Below are positions 11,501 to 23,460 of a DNA stretch of 64,000 bases, in pieces. Origin of the DNA: Maylandia zebra (lineage: Eukaryota > Chordata > Actinopteri > Cichliformes > Cichlidae); the NCBI RefSeq assembly GCF_041146795.1, contig NC_135167.1:3611454-3675453 (forward strand). Direction: 5' to 3'. The first letter of the stretch is position 1, and every line of letters begins with the position of its first letter. The translations under genes were made by a program, and so were the position numbers. The notes below the pieces were generated by a model, which saw nothing but the letters and a program-made list of their open reading frames with translations, had not been told where the DNA came from and did not search any database.

Positions 11501-14500
11501 TACATTCATGCCCATTAGGCGTGTGTGCTGAGCAGTGCTGTGTGTCCTGCAGGTTGTTCCTCCACAGTGTGATCTCAGCTCTTTTGGGAGTTTGTCTCAT
11601 TCTTGTTGTTGCCTCCTACGTCTTCATCGAGTTCTTTCTGGACCCCACTAAACTCCGCACCGACAAACACTTTCTGGGTAAGATTTGACCTCTGACCTTG
11701 TAAAAAAGCTGTGAGTCTGTAGTGTTTATTAAAAATTTTAAAAGAAATCTCAGTTAGGGTGTTCAGAAATCAAGAAGTGGAAGCTGAGGATCACAATGGG
11801 AAAGAAAGGTGATTAAAGTGACTGAATGCAGCATGGTTGTTTGTGTCAGGTGGGCTGGTCTGAGTAGTTTGTTTCCTACACAAACCATCTGTGGGTTTAC
11901 AGAGATGGGTTGAGAAAGAGAGAAGAGAAGAGAAAGTATTCAGTGAGCAGCAGCTCTCAAGGGGAAAATACCAGAGGTGAGAGGAGAATGGCCTGGCTGC
12001 TTTAAGCGGATAGGAGGGTCACAGTAACGCAGAAAATCACTTGTGACAACCAAGGTATGCAAAAGAACATGTCTGAATGCACAACATGGGCTACAGCAGC
12101 AGAATGCCACACTGGGTGCCACTGTTCATGAGAGAACAGGAAACTGAGGCTCCTGCAGGCTGAACAGAATTAGACCAGAGAAGATTGGAAAACTTTTGCC
12201 TGGTCTGATGAGTCTCAGATGGTAGCATCAGAATGTGGAGTGAAAAGCACGGCGTCATCCTGCCTCATATCAACGTTTCGGGAAGTTGGTGGTATTATGG
12301 TGTGGGGGATATTATCTTGGCACACTTTGGGCCCCTTAGTACCAGCTCAGGATCAGTTAAACCCCACAGCCTACCTGAGTGTTGTTGCTGACCATGCCCA
12401 TTCCTTTGTCAAGAAGCACAGGTGAGTGATACTCTGAATTTAGCAGCTTCACAGTGAATGGAGTAACCTGCAAACTGAACTGTGTGCAGTCTCAGCTGCA
12501 GGATGAGAAAGCATGCCCCCTCCTCTCAGTGTTATCTGCAGGCGGAGAGTCCACATCCACAGCAGAGGGAGGAAGATCAGGAGAGTGAGATGACTGATGT
12601 CTTTGTCCTTCAGTCTCGTGTTTTCATGTGAGGAAGATTATTTAGTTTGTCGACAGCTTATAGTTGTTTCAGTGAGTTTAGGGTGATTTTTGCTGTTCAA
12701 AAGGTCACTGTTGTCTCTCTATAAATGACTTTTTATTATGTTTCATCGTGAACCTGAAATTTTGTTAAACTAAAAAAGGAGGAATATTAGAAAGATCATT
12801 CTGACGCCCCCAGCCAGCTCACAGATACAACGACAACAACTTTTAAAGCTAAACAAACTCAAAGTTATACCTGATGTGCTTGGATTTTCCTGATATATTG
12901 GGGTTTGGTTATTCAGCCATTAAATGAAGAAATGCTGTTTTCACAGTTGGCTCTTCTTGTGTCCCGCAGTGAGGAATGAGACAGGTGTGTGGTTCGTCTT
13001 CCTGCCCGTCGCGCCTCTCCGGTCAGCTGCACCGGTGATTCCCGTCCTGGCTGCCATCACAATCGCTCTGGGTCTTCTGTCCTGCGTGTTGCTCTGCCAC
13101 TTGCTTTGTTTCCACATCTACCTGAGTAAGAAATAACACACCTGCCTGTCTGTCCACGTGTCAAATCTTTGACAAGAGGAAGCTTTTCTTTATTTTCTGC
13201 CCAGCAGTTAATGTTGTAATGTCTGATGTTCATAATAAATATTTTCAAAATTCAAAACGTATGTAAAAATGATCCCAGTGAAGCTCAGCCTCAGACATAT
13301 TCTATAACATACCGATTTTAGTACATCACAGATTTAAGTTTCTGTGGTGATCTGCTGCAGGTACAGCATGCTTATGAAATGCAGGCAGTGCAGTTCACAG
13401 GCAACACGTCACGTTAGTCTGTAGAATGGCTTCTGTATTTATGACAGTGGGGCAAAAAAAAAGGTCCCTTCAAAACAGCATTTTCTTTCAAAGTAACTAA
13501 TAGGTTTTCCTGTTTCAGAATCCATTTGTTGTCTTTAGGTTTTATAAAGAGATAACAATCCACAAAACTGTGAGTTTGCATCAGTTTTACTACTATTTTT
13601 ATTTTGTAAACAATCAGATATTTACGTGAGCATTTTATAAAGGTTTTGAGGGGTAGCACTGGGGGGCCATCAGCATTTGTATTGCTTTAATAATTCCTTT
13701 TCTTCAGATTAGACCTGATGTGCTGCTCAGTGGGAATTGAGCATAAAATCCACAGTCTGCCTTCTTTGTAAAGATTTATTGCAGAGTTCATTTATTTAAA
13801 AGCAATATGAGGCTTCAGCAGTCTGAGTCAGACACATCACTCGTCTGCAGCTCGATAAAACCAAGAGAGAAAATTCAGTTAAAAAAAATTCTCTTTAATA
13901 ACTTCACTCACATTCAGGTGATGCTGCCAGCATATCATACGTTTGGATATTTATTTGTTTATTTAGCAGCATGAAGGAGCTATAAAGAGCTTTTCCTTCC
14001 TCGTGCTGTCTACGCTCTCACAGAGGTTATTAAATCTTTGTTTCTGACCTCATGGTAATGCTGCAAGACCCCGTCAGTGTTTCAGAACAAATCCTGTGGG
14101 TGTGTGTTTTGTGTTATGTGTGTGTTTTTAACTGGTCCTCTGAGGACATTTAGTCCACTTCCTCTTTCTCTTCACAAAGACGGACCTTTAAAGGCCATGT
14201 CGGGGTTCAAGGGTCTGGGGAAATGTATGTTTACGTATGTGTGTTTCAGTGTGGAACAGGCTCAGTACGTACGAGTACATAGTGAGGCAGCGCCACCGTG
14301 TGGACAACAGAGACTTGAGGAAACCGGGATCTGTGAAAGAGACGGCAGCTCCTTCAGTCCTCAAGGTGACTGACTGGCAGGCGAATAAGCTCTGTTAATA
14401 AAGGGAGAAAGAGTCTGGTTTGGGTGGGGTTGAGTTCAGGCTCTGAGTCTTTGTCCTCTGCTGTCCCCTCATCAGGATGTGAACTACTCAGGGACTCTGG

Positions 14501-17500
14501 GTTACACCAACCCTCAGCTGGACGTGCAGGAACCTACTGCTGTGGCCGTGCGAGGAGAGGCAGAGTAAGTCTCTCAGCTCCTCCTGTTCTGGTTCAGATG
14601 GCCGGGTCCTACTTAAAGCCGGCGCGTGTGATTGGCTGAGATGAACTGACCGGGTCCCGACACGTCTCAGTAAACAGCTGGCAACAGTTATTTCACCACA
14701 CGAGGAGGCCGGACCTCGTCGCCATGGACACGGTTTTCTTTGCAGAAAACAAAGTGCAACATGAAATTCTTTGGCTTCAACTTTCAGGAAGCAAACAAAG
14801 TGTGGATTGTGTGTGTGTGTGAGCTAAAGGGAGGAGGCTTTTTGTGTGTGTGCGTGTGTGTGTGACAGAAAGGCTTGATAAATAATCCCACTCACTTTAA
14901 CACTTGCTCTGAATCCTGTCTATCTGAGACGTAGGAAACCTTTTTTATAGTGGAGCAGGAACAGTCAGAGAACAACGTGGAGGGCACAAAATAAAACACT
15001 GACAAACAGGGAAACTAGTTTAGATACTTAATCACACGTAGAATCTGTCGTTGTCCAGTTAAATTGTTCTAGTTCCAGTGTGTCGGGTCATTACAGAAGC
15101 ACAGCGTTAGTATGATCTGTGAGCGACCGACAGGTAGATTATTTACCTGCACTGACAGGGTTCATTGGTCGACGGTGAGACGCTGGAGTGCTGACCCTGA
15201 GCCACATGCCTCTCCACAACAGCTGTAATAACCTTTTTCTTTTTTCTGAGCACGTGTCTTCTTTACCTGAGGTTTCTCCCAGTGAAGGAGACGAGTGTGC
15301 TACTTTTTATTGACATTATTACCTCTTTTACACCAACACGGTGCCAATGCAGATCTAGCTCCGTGTTATTGGTTCCAACTTTGTGCTCCACAGCTTTGTT
15401 GTACCAAGCTGGTGTCAGCTTTTTAACATCAGCACCAGGCCTTTATTTATTTATTTGGTGGAAATCTGAGGAACTGGCTCTAGATCGGGCACCAGCACTG
15501 TGCTGGTGGAGAAGGAGGTCTCTGTATTAAGGGGTGATCTCTAGTGTTCACAGAACTTTGTGTATGTGTTTCTATTCTATAGTCATTAAAGGTAAAGTGA
15601 AATATTTAAGTCCTTTTGCTGTTGATGATTATGGCTTATAGCTCATCAAATCCAGTGTCTCAAATTATTAGAATATTTCCTACGATTTGCACAGTATCCA
15701 GGTACTTTTTTTTTAGATGCACTAGTACAGCCTGTAGTACGCAATCAGATAATCATGCATTGTGTGTGTGTGTTTGTGTGTACCAGGTTCCTTGCTAATG
15801 GTAGAGTGAGGACTATGTCCAGTCCTGTCATGGAGGAAGAAGCTCCGCCCACTGTCTCTTCAGAGATGAAAGCCATAGCGGCACACACACATCGACACAC
15901 ACAGGTAAAAGCCCACAAACCACACACCCGATAACAGGTTCAGTGTGATGTTGCACAGACTGTGGAGGTCTGACGGATCAGGAGAAACTTTGGATAAATT
16001 TGTGTATATTTGAAGCGAATATGAGAAAACAGCAGTGAGGGAGACCGCACTTAAAAACCTGCTTTGTATTTTTATTCTTCTGCAGAAGAAAAAGAAGAAG
16101 AAGGTACGTAAAGTCCCAGCAGAGGTGACCAGAGAGCGCTGCCCAGCCACAGCCCCGCCTCCCGGTATGGCCTCACCTGTCTGTACATATGAAGGCACTT
16201 TTGAACACACCGTGTTCTCTAACCTGAACCTAAAGGCTGTCAAAGTTCCGCTGCTCTGTAGCAAGCGTCTGCTCTGCTTTCCACTTAAACGACCTCCTCT
16301 TTGAAATTTACTGGTGTTAACCTTGCGGTCCTGTGGTGCGTTCACACACAGAAGTGAAAGTCTGACAGCAGAAGCTGCGATGTTAGAAAACGGGCTGACA
16401 CAAATGTCATGACACAAAGCCTTGGGCAAATAAAGGTGCTTCATTTGACCTTACAGCAGAGGGCAGTTTCAGTCAGTTCAGTTAGCATAGCACACGATTA
16501 ATCAGCAAAAATAAATATTTTCCTAATGTTGTTTTTGGAAACTAAAATAAGAGAAAATTGTTTACAATTACAGATCCGAAATCTTACATTAAAGAACAAA
16601 TCCATTCACAGAATTTGTTTGGAGAGGTCAAACTTATTGGCACCAGCTGATTAAACAAAGTGAAAACAAGTGAAGGCTTAAAAAAAAGAATAGAAAAGAA
16701 AGTTACTGAAAAGCTGTTGGGATGAAAGAGCTAAACTAATCAAAAGACAGAGTTTGCAACATTTTGAGTTTGGTCATATCCAGGCTGCTTAATTTAATTA
16801 GATTTTCCTCTGAAACTGTTCAAAAACAGGAACACTCAAAGCTTCTGTCCGTCTGCCCGTCCCGTGTTCACACAGCAGATCCTGTCACCTTAAGTCAGGG
16901 AGGAAGAGCAGCTCGACAACGTAAAAAAGCAAAACAAACTGTTAGATTTGAGGTGGGAGCACTGATTGACCTAAACCTGAACCCTTCCACCTGTTTTGTT
17001 TCTCCCTTACTTCCACATGTGCAGCTGTGCACACTGATGTTTCAGCTGCACATGTGACCTGCCTCGGGTCACTGAGTGCAGACAGTCTTCAGGTAGCTCC
17101 CGTCTAAACTTTGAACTCCTTTAACAAAACATGTACCTGTTCTCAGGATCCCAGCTGTCATTTATTAATTTTAGAGTCACACCAACAAAGGTTTTACTCT
17201 TCTCATAGATGTTCACAAGCATCTTGTTCAGACCTGTAGTGATGTTGGAGCAAGTCCAAACGTGGTGTAGATTTGTGGTGCTGCTGTTTTAGTTATTTCA
17301 CTTCTCACATTTGCTGGAAAAACCTGGAAAAATTGGGGGGGGGAATAGATAACCATAAACAGATGCTATCTGTAGGACAGCTAAAATGTTGCTCGCTGTA
17401 TTAAATCAGAATAACAGACAGAAGTACCCTATGTTTGTTTTCTCTCCTTATTTTGGATGATGAATCATTGTAGCTGCTTCCCAAACATGCATTCATTCCA

Positions 17501-18536
17501 AGAGCAGCAAGACTCCTAATGACTCGTAATAGGGTGATCATTTTAATTTAATGTATTAAAGAGAATGGTTGGGTGGGATGAATGGGCACATATGCTAAAA
17601 ATATAGCTCGATTGGCAAGCTATTGGTGGCAATTCTGACCATCGTTAATAGCCGAGATCTTCTTCCATTCACACAGCCTTAACCTCGAGGGTCCCCAACT
17701 CTCCAATCAGGAAAACATTCAGGTGTTTTCCTTCAGGTTAGAATCAGAGTCTCAAGTGGCATTCAGTCAGGACATGCAATGACTCTGAGCTGTGGGATTT
17801 GAGCGACTGATATCAGGTAGCGTGGGAATGTGTATTTTTCTGTTCCTGGATCACAGAGCTGCTCCTGCACAGAATAAAGCCTTTACAAATATGAAACAAT
17901 TGCATCGATGTCTGGCAGAAAGCCTGAAATATGTCCTTAAATGTTCTAAAAAAATGATGACATTAATAATTTCCTCTTTCTTTCCTAAGAAAGTAAATTG
18001 TTTCTGACTCTGTCTCTTTCTCTCTAGCAGAGCCCAGCAATGTGTCCACTGTGTCCTTGGGTCAGCGGCTTCCTTTCCCAGCATTCCCCCTGAGGGCCAC
18101 GCTGCCCCCCCTGGCCCCCACTTCAGGCCCCGTCCAGGCTGCCGCCCCTCCCGCCGAGTACCACTCAGATTCTGCTGAGTCTCTGGAGGAGATCCCGGTG
18201 GCGTTGGCCAAACTGGGCTCTTCGGCCTCTGCTGCTACAGCAGACGCGTCTTCACACAGGCCTGTCCCGGCATTCCCTCTGCCCTCACCACAGCCCAGGA
18301 CTAAAAGGAAGGGCGCCTCCTCCCGCGCTAAGAACGCGGCAGAGCTGAGGTTCGAGATGGCCACCACGCACCCTCCCTCAGTGTTCGTTAGCCGGGCCAG
18401 CGGAGAGGCCACTGAGCCCCTAGAGGAAGTCCTCAGCCTGGGCAGGAGGAAGACTGGACTGAGGCCCAGACCCGGGTCCAGACCAGCGTCCCGGGCATCA
18501 CTGGGCTCAGGCCCTCCCTCTTGGATGGAGCAGTAA
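5372..18536 (+). CDS. zdhhc1: Palmitoyltransferase ZDHHC1 (ten coding exons)
   Basis: DHHC-type protein S-acyltransferase, a multi-pass membrane enzyme that transfers palmitate from acyl-CoA to cysteines of target proteins. Mammalian ZDHHC1 also acts in innate DNA sensing (family knowledge). Coding exons: 5372-5590, 6212-6387, 10881-10982, 11553-11677, 12970-13125, 14250-14365, 14476-14564, 15787-15904, 16086-16164, 18031-18536. All phases join, giving 561 residues against about 485 in human. TM1 is about 41-63 after the ZDHHC1-typical NGWSWPPHP, and TM2 about 74-91. The cysteine-rich domain runs about 117-163, with catalytic motif DHHC at 150-153 (nucleophile C153). TM3 is about 167-193 and TM4 about 222-255, followed by a conserved TTxE-like STYEY motif and a long low-complexity tail. 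The start at 5372 aligns with the human N-terminus and has a strong context (G at -3, G at +4). tppp3 follows downstream, as in mammals where the two genes are also neighbours. Confidence 0.93.
6212..6387 (+). CDS. zdhhc1: zdhhc1 coding exon 2
   Basis: Residues 74-132: TM2 followed by the conserved AVSIDPAD motif and the first cysteines of the zinc-binding cysteine-rich domain (CHCYLC). Acceptor GTGTCAG, donor AAGT|GTGAGT, phase 2. Confidence 0.92.
8560..8596. repeat. Perfect hairpin, 16-bp stem
   Basis: TGTGATGTTCAGGACA (8560-8575) is the exact reverse complement of 8581-8596, with a five-base loop TTTTA. It sits directly next to an ATCGATT-rich, transposon-like stretch. Function is unknown. 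Confidence 0.8.
9577..9617. repeat. Perfect hairpin, 16-bp stem
   Basis: GAATCTACACAAAGAC (9577-9592) pairs exactly with 9602-9617 across a nine-base loop. It lies about 40 bases past the AATCGATTCTAGAAATTGATAC segment, a common fish repeat terminus. Function is unknown. Confidence 0.8.
10881..10982 (+). CDS. zdhhc1: zdhhc1 coding exon 3 (DHHC active site)
   Basis: Residues 132-166 hold the heart of the enzyme: [10 protein letters not shown], then [13 protein letters not shown] with DHHC at 150-153. Acceptor GTTTCAG, donor TATAA|GTGAGT. Confidence 0.95.
11553..11677 (+). CDS. zdhhc1: zdhhc1 coding exon 4 (TM3)
   Basis: Residues 166-208: [13 protein letters not shown] and the TM3 helix, ending near [10 protein letters not shown]. 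Acceptor TCCTGCAG, donor CTGG|GTAAGA. Confidence 0.92.
11938..12425 (+). mobile_element. Tc1/mariner-like transposase relic
   Basis: The nucleotide sequence follows the widespread fish Tc1-like transposon: 'gggctacagcagcagaatgc' near 12088, 'tgcctggtctgatgagtctc' near 12198, and a frame at 12219-12425 containing [17 protein letters not shown], which matches the transposase core around the second catalytic Asp (VMVWG). It lacks both terminal inverted repeats and carries stops and deletions, so it is dead. It lies in zdhhc1 intron 4, same orientation. Confidence 0.75.
12970..13125 (+). CDS. zdhhc1: zdhhc1 coding exon 5 (TM4)
   Basis: Residues 208-260: WFVFLP and the TM4 helix ending in [10 protein letters not shown], closely like mammalian ZDHHC1. 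Acceptor CCCGCAG, donor CTGA|GTAAGA. Confidence 0.92.
14250..14365 (+). CDS. zdhhc1: zdhhc1 coding exon 6
   Basis: Residues 260-298: [11 protein letters not shown], the conserved post-TM4 TTxE-type segment of DHHC enzymes, then a basic stretch. Acceptor GTTTCAG, donor AAG|GTGACT. Confidence 0.9.
14476..14564 (+). CDS. zdhhc1: zdhhc1 coding exon 7
   Basis: Residues 299-328 of the cytosolic tail ([17 protein letters not shown]). Acceptor CATCAG, donor CAGA|GTAAGT. Phase joins cleanly to the next exon. Confidence 0.82.
15787..15904 (+). CDS. zdhhc1: zdhhc1 coding exon 8
   Basis: Residues 328-367: [18 protein letters not shown], then an Ala/His/Thr-rich end (AAHTHRHTQ) encoded by an imperfect CA repeat. 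Acceptor TACCAG, donor CACAG|GTAAAA. Confidence 0.78.
16086..16164 (+). CDS. zdhhc1: zdhhc1 coding exon 9 (Lys-rich)
   Basis: Residues 368-394 start with six lysines, then [12 protein letters not shown]. An internal donor-like GTACGT at 16104 would break the frame at the last exon, so the donor at 16165 (CCCG|GTATGG) is preferred. Confidence 0.75.
16165..18030. other. zdhhc1 intron, nothing notable
   Basis: The intron before the last exon. Apart from a G8 run near 17335 I see no coding, RNA or repeat signal. Confidence 0.5.
18031..18536 (+). CDS. zdhhc1: zdhhc1 last coding exon
   Basis: Residues 394-561: a Pro/Ala/Ser-rich, probably disordered tail with an acidic patch ([12 protein letters not shown]). 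The acceptor is a tandem TAGCAG, so use of 18028 would add one codon. The stop TAA at 18534-18536 overlaps an AATAAA hexamer. Confidence 0.88.
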
Positions 18537-19460
18537 TAAAGCAGACTGCTACTCTTTATCTTTTTACAATCACTTACTGGCACAACTATTTTACTTTTAT
18601 TCTGAAGGGTTTATATTGCTCTATTTATTGATTTACTTTAATTTTGAAAGCCAAAGCCTGACTTCCTGTTTAGGTCTCGGTAAATGAAGTGTTTGTGGAT
18701 GTTTGTGTGTCTGTTCCTGTGGAGACTTTATGGACACCTCCCAATTGTTTTTCACTGTTTCCTGTCAATCGGTCCTCTGCTACTTAACCTGGTCTCCATG
18801 GTAACTGTGGGCCACAGAGACACCAGGTGCTTAAGAGTTTAAATTTGAACCCCAAAAAGGCCAATAATGAGTCAATGAAGTCATCAGTAACTAATCCGAT
18901 AAGTACCACTAAGCTAGAAAATGAAGCTCAAAGCTTCAGCAATTACATCTTATCTTATTTATCTTATGTGAAATCTGTAATTTGGATTTTCTGACACTCG
19001 TCACTTTTCAGCCAATCACAAATGCTTTAAATGTCTGCCGGGTGTAGCTTACACCCGCTGCTACACTGCAAACTGCGACACCAGGTTGAATCCTATTAAA
19101 GGAGCACTTCAGCATTTAGTTCATTCCAGATATCGAACATCTGAATTGGTGATCTTTAGTTTTCTTAACTGGAAGCTAACAGGCTGTTGCTGCGTAGGTA
19201 GTGTGCAGCGTGGGCGTGGGATCAGAGAAAATGTCACCACGTAGCTCTTTCAGCCGTCACGTGTGAATGAAGCAGCATAAAGACATGAAAGCTTAGAACG
19301 GCTCTTTCTTAACAGGAATTAAGTTTTTCAGTAAATGTTGAACCGCTCCTTTAAATGTTTCATTTTTTCAGACTCCTCCTGAAGTCTGTGTGCAGCTGGA
19401 CATGCTGAGGATGCTTCACCTGTCAGCTGATTTAACAATAAAGAATGAAAGCTGGTGCAT
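18537..19460 (+). other. zdhhc1: zdhhc1 3'UTR with candidate poly(A) signal
   Basis: After the stop, the hexamer AATAAA at 18535-18540 is too close to be the likely main signal. A second AATAAA at 19437-19442 is followed by TG/T-rich sequence (GGTGCATTTGTTACACGTTT) and is the better candidate. That would give a 3'UTR of about 0.9 kb. Confidence 0.5.
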
Positions 19461-20907
19461 TTGTTACACGTTTATATCCAGATGCTGGTCCGGAGATTTA
19501 ATTCTTCTTCGTTTGCTGCACTTTCAGCTGTGCCTGCTTGTTCATTCCTGAAGAGTCATGGCAGCAACTGGGTTTTCAGATCAGAGCCACAGTAATTAGT
19601 TGATTAAGAAGCCTAAAATCAATCAATTCATAAAAATCTTCTGTAGCCTTATCAACACACATGACTACGATAAAGCATTAAGCTACAAATTTTGGTTTTG
19701 TATATGTAAATGAGTAATCCATCCACATAAAAAGAAGAAATTAAATGCAAATGAAGATTTAAGCTTGTATCCTGCTAGTGAAGCACTCAGAGTATAGAAA
19801 CATGTATATAAAAGATGGGCACACACCATGACGTCACTCTGTTCTGTGAACCTTTTTCTCACTGTTTTAAGCTTTGATTTGAGCATTTTTGTGATTGCTG
19901 TCTTTTTTATTTGGAGTCACAAGTGACCAAAATTATTAAATAAATTTGAAATAACATGTAATTTCAAACTTACTGCTGTGTTTCCATCCTTTCTCTTAGC
20001 TACTAATCCAGTTCAGGGTTGTGGGCATGCTGGAGCCTGTGCCAGCAGCTATGGGGTAAGAAGCAGGGGTAGAGCCTAGATTGGTCTTATCAAAGGTGTT
20101 TTATTAGAAATAAGTTAATGTAAATCATTCCCTTTATTTGCAATAAAAGGTCACAAGAAATGACTAAAGAAACAGCCCAGGGAAGTAGTGCAGAGGAAGA
20201 CGGAGAAAGCGATGGTGTGAAAACATCAAGAAGTGAACATGGAAAACTTTTCCAGATAGTGGATTGGTATCCTGCTCGTGTGCTCAGTGCTTCTATAACT
20301 CCACGGGGAATTAAGGGATCAAGACATGACAGGATGGGAATTTAAATGACCTCGTGTAGCCCAGTTGCAGATCCTTCACAACCTTCCAGGCAACTCTGGC
20401 CCACAATTTGGAAATCATTAATTTAGGCAAAAGAAATGCTGCTTTTCTTTCTCATACAGTTTGTGGATTAAATATTTTCTGGGTTTGGACTGTCGGTTGT
20501 ACAAAAAAGCCCATTTATAATGAATCAGAGCTCTGGGGAGCTGTGCTGAACATTTGTGCCGTTTTCTGATGTTTAATAGTTCGAATGATTCATTGTTAGG
20601 AAAGTAATTGTAAGTTGCACTGTTTTGTTTTTCACTCTAATGGTCCCATTATGAGTCCCGAGGGTCAGCCTTCATGCTGCAGCTGTTTGTGTTTCCAAAA
20701 TCAGAGCTGCTCAGCAAGAGGCAAAAGAGCTGAAGGTCACAGGAACACATACACACAGTGGTTACACACATTACAGGGATGATTTAGACGTTAACTTAAT
20801 GAATCATATTTATCACCACGTATCTGCCAAAGCTTTTATTTTGACAGGCTGATAATGTGTGCGTGTGTGTTGTTGCATGTCATCATCCCTTCACGATGTG
20901 AGGAGGA

Positions 20908-20921
20908 GTTGCCTGGGCAAC
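20908..20921. promoter_or_regulatory. Perfect RFX X-box motif
   Basis: GTTGCCTGGGCAAC matches the X-box consensus GTNRCC-N(0-3)-RGYAAC exactly, with a two-base spacer. RFX factors control ciliary genes. It lies 2.4 kb past the zdhhc1 stop and 6.7 kb before the proposed tppp3 first exon. Binding is inferred. Confidence 0.45.
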
Positions 20922-21642
20922 CGGTCAAGACAACATCATAACAACGTCAATCAAAGAGGAGTGGCAATGAGAAGTATGTGACACACACACACACACACAC
21001 TCATTGCTGGGTGTTCCTGTGGTGACACCCGAGAGCGGTCACTGAACACACACACACACTGATGTTTGTGAGTCTCTGTCAGCAGCCGCATTAACACGCT
21101 GCCGCCTCAAACGTCAAATATTGTCATGTTTTTGCAGTCAGCTGTCCTCCAGTTATTCCTCCACCTGCTCCCTTTAGGAGCTGCAACACTACCAGAAAAA
21201 ACAGCAGCTTTTTTTACAGTACGCGTGGAAATCAAAGAATGACACGACTCTGCCCGTGAAAAGCAAAAACCTTATCTGATTTTAGTTTGCCTGATCTCCC
21301 TCTAAGGTCATCCTCTCACACATCTCTGGACAGCTTCCAGCATCTGTAGTATTTTTAGATGCTTCCCTGGAAGTCCTGAGTGAAAGTGGTCAGCAGAGGT
21401 CTTCCATGGAGTGATCAAAAAATAGCAGATGTGCTGAAAGTGGTCCAGAGATGGAGCTTAAAAATGGAGATCAGGACATCTGAGTCAAAGTTAGAGACCT
21501 TTGATTGTAGCTTGTATGCTTAAGTAAATAGATAAATAAACAGATGTGATTATAGGTGTATAATTGCATATGTTTGTTATATTCATATCAGTGTGTACAA
21601 GTAAGGCGAATATTGATATTATTCATTAGAAAGGAAGGATAA

Positions 21643-21643
21643 G

Positions 21644-21738
<95 letters not shown>
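21643..21738. repeat. (ATCT)n microsatellite
   Basis: About 23 near-perfect tetranucleotide ATCT units. Likely polymorphic in length. Confidence 0.95.
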
Positions 21739-23387
21739 CTCTGTTTTTTCATTTGAATATGTGAACAATATTCGATGCCCTCTGACTGAAAAAAATCCAA
21801 AATATTGCATTCATGAAGGAAGTCTGGTGACTTTTTTATATTTTTATATATTAATGCTGCCATGACTAAACATGCAGACAAACGAAGAGTGAATATGAAC
21901 ACTCCAGCATGGAGGATGCCAGAGTGCGGCTATGGCTATTTCCTGGAAGCTTTGTTCTGGCCAAAGTCTGACGTCCTCTCCAGTCATATGGCTGTGTCCT
22001 CGCAGGTTGTCCTGGAGACCCTGATCAACATGATGTAACCGAACACCAACAGCTGCTTCCTGCCGACACACCCGCTGCCATGAGCTCACTTCCTGCCGCT
22101 CAAAGACACACACTCACAGTCTCTGACCTATTGTTCTTTGCGGACTCAAAAAGTAAACAGCGTGTTTATCCTCCTAAACAGGATGAAGAAGACATCACAG
22201 CTGAGCTCACTCAGCCCATCAAAGTGGAAAACCAAAATTATTCTGACAGTGACCCGAAAACCAAATAAAGAGCGAGATGATGAAATCATTTAAATTTTCA
22301 TCAGTGTCCTCAGTATCTGTCAAACAAACACATGATTGTTAAATAAACTCTTGTGGAAGAAGAATCAGGCGGTAAATTAATGAGGCAGCAGATAATCTCA
22401 TCTGTTCTTCTGGAGCTGATTGATCTGCTTTCAATACGAATCATCTTCAGATCAGTCAATGAGGTTATCAGATGTTATAAGAGGCAGCAGCAAAGCAGAC
22501 GAGACATACTGCAGCTCATATTTCTAAAGAGAGAAACTGATGGAACAGCTTCAGCTTTAGGCTTTGTGTTGAATATCTTTTTATAGGTGATAATTACTGT
22601 TATTTCTGTTATATCAACCGTTCTGCTTCCATCAACAGAAAGTGAGCAGAGTCCATTAGCTTCTCTCTGAGCAGCCAATGCTAAAAGTATGTGAGCCGAA
22701 CAGAGAGCAGGTCAGTGTTGAGTGCAGCAGTGCACCTGTTATACTCTGACAGTTTCCCCACGCTGTGAGAGACAAACTGGGAAGCTGTGTGTGAAAAAAC
22801 AGGGCAGCAGCATCTGTCCTGTGTGAGGGAACGTTCTCATTTCCACGCTGATGAAAACCACAATGATTTCATTTTATCGTGCTTTTATTAAAGCTGGATC
22901 GTGGTTTGGATATTTATCCGTAAAGAACAGAAACTCACTTAATCACGCTGTTAAATGGTCTAGCAGGCCGCTCGGTGAGCCACAGCAGAGCCCCGTGCAC
23001 CAGTTACTCTGACTGGCTGCTTTGATTTAACCCTTTGTCAGTTTAACCGTCCTTCTTCTGGACGTCGTTCAGATAAACAAACAGCAGTTTTCTTCTCCTA
23101 CGTACTGTGTGCATACCAAAGTTAACATAGTTAGGCATTTTCTAATTAGGTTTTATTTATTCAGTTTTGTCTCAGTTACTGGGCTTGTTTCACTTTAGTT
23201 TTTATTGCTTGAGAATGCTTTGCTTTTATTTTTATTAGTTTCAGTGTTAGTTTTAGTCTTTTATTGTATGGAGACATGTGGCACAGGCAGTATTTAGGAA
23301 AATCAGCACAGTGTGACATTAAAAACACTGAACTTTTTGAAGCAGTTGACTCTCACTCTTGTAGACATCCAAAGTCTCATTAAACAT

Positions 23388-23460
23388 TAGGGCTGCCACA
23401 AACGATTATTTTGATAGTTGACTAGTCACCGATTATTTTTGGTCGACTAATCAGATCATC
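23388..23460. mobile_element. hAT-type non-autonomous element fragment
   Basis: The stretch starting 'agggctgccacaaacgatta' and ending in GTCGACTAATCAG resembles the terminus of a common fish hAT-like element. The other end is not seen. Family recognition is from memory. Confidence 0.45.

Noticed and set aside
16086-16103. An 18-nt zdhhc1 exon ending at the internal GTACGT
   Set aside because: It would put the last exon out of frame with both acceptors. The donor at 16165 keeps the frame.
18062-18583. 173-codon minus-strand frame over the last zdhhc1 exon
   Set aside because: A mirror of the GC-rich coding exon on the + strand.
21643-21738. Regular repeats that might suggest a CRISPR array
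   Set aside because: A pure tetranucleotide microsatellite in a vertebrate genome with no spacers.
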